DNA from: a bacterium CG2_30_54_10
GTDB lineage: Bacteria > Muiribacteriota > Ozemobacteria > Ozemobacterales > Ozemobacteraceae
Assembly: GCA_001872985.1 (NCBI GenBank)
Contig: MNYA01000330.1
Location: 1-6,568, forward strand
DNA length: 6,568 bases
Direction of reading: 5' to 3'
A program made the translations under genes and the position numbers. The notes below the pieces were generated by a model. The model was not told the origin of the DNA and did no database searches. It saw nothing but the letters and a program-made list of their open reading frames with translations. The number at the start of each line of letters is the position of its first letter. The first letter of the stretch is position 1. This document shows positions 6,472 to 6,568 of this stretch, in pieces.

Positions 6472-6545
6472 GTGTCATTGCGAGGAGCGCAAGCGACGAA
6501 GCAATCTCGATCGAAAAGATTGCTTCGCTTCGCTCGCAATGACAC
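6472..6545. repeat. 74-bp imperfect hairpin repeat (GTGTCATTGCGAG...CTCGCAATGACAC)
   Basis: Outer arms: GTGTCATTGCGAG (6472-6484) pairs perfectly over 13 bp with 6533-6545. Inner arms: CGAAGCAATCT (6497-6507) pairs over 11 bp with AGATTGCTTCG (6517-6527). Between them is an asymmetric bulge (12 nt on the left, 5 nt on the right), and the terminal loop of 9 nt contains TCGATCGA overlapping the stem end. From general knowledge, this resembles the dispersed TCATTGCGAG...CTCGCAATGA repeats found in many copies between genes of diverse bacteria. No transposase is present in the window, so it would be a non-autonomous palindromic unit. It sits 187 bp upstream of the operon start. It could act as an mRNA hairpin for an upstream transcript; copy number cannot be judged from one window. 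Confidence 0.9.
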
Positions 6546-6568
6546 GTTCTCATCTTTGGGGTGTCGCC

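Noticed and set aside
6282..6545. An 87-residue minus-strand reading frame beginning MSLRAKRSNLFDRDCFVACAPRND
   Set aside because: Its N-terminal third is a translation of the hairpin repeat, a common source of false genes, and the remainder is the operon leader. No ribosome binding site and no family resemblance.

Overview
The window is about half G+C and is read almost entirely on the minus strand. It holds one compact four-gene unit, transcribed right to left: a 1426-residue exported protein (6285-2005), then three small proteins that each begin with a type IV prepilin-like N terminus (1972-1409, 1412-864, 862-137). The gaps are 32 nt, a 4-nt ATGA overlap and 1 nt, so the four genes are very probably one operon. 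The Sec signal peptide and the prepilin leaders point to a bacterium with a type IV pilus or type II secretion-like machine, most likely a diderm. I cannot name the lineage from sequence alone. The hairpin repeat at the right edge resembles a dispersed repeat seen in many unrelated, often uncultivated, bacterial genomes, so it does not settle taxonomy.

Region by region: 1-136 is non-coding or the very start of the next gene, with an AT-rich inverted repeat. 137-1972 encodes three minor-pilin-like proteins of GspJ/PilW type, GspK/PilX type (lacking the usual Glu at mature position 5) and GspI/PilV type. 2005-6285 encodes the giant exported protein, which I do not recognise as a named family. 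It has a clear signal peptide, a cysteine-rich first quarter, propeller-like stretches near residues 370-470, and Ig/PKD-like beta-sandwich segments toward the C terminus. 6286-6471 is the upstream leader with a strong ribosome binding site and two small palindromes. 6472-6545 is a 74-bp imperfect hairpin repeat.

How they may work together (inference): in type IV pili the minor pilins PilV/PilW/PilX form a tip or priming complex with the large secreted protein PilY1, and in type II secretion GspI/J/K cap the pseudopilus. A large secreted protein encoded with an I/V-, a K/X- and a J/W-like protein fits the same plan. The large protein would be a tip-displayed adhesin, or a substrate assembled with the minor-pilin complex. 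It does not look like ordinary PilY1, and its gene comes first rather than last, so this may be an independent version of the tip-complex cassette. Three G/C homopolymer runs of 7-8 bases lie inside these surface-protein genes and could allow slippage.
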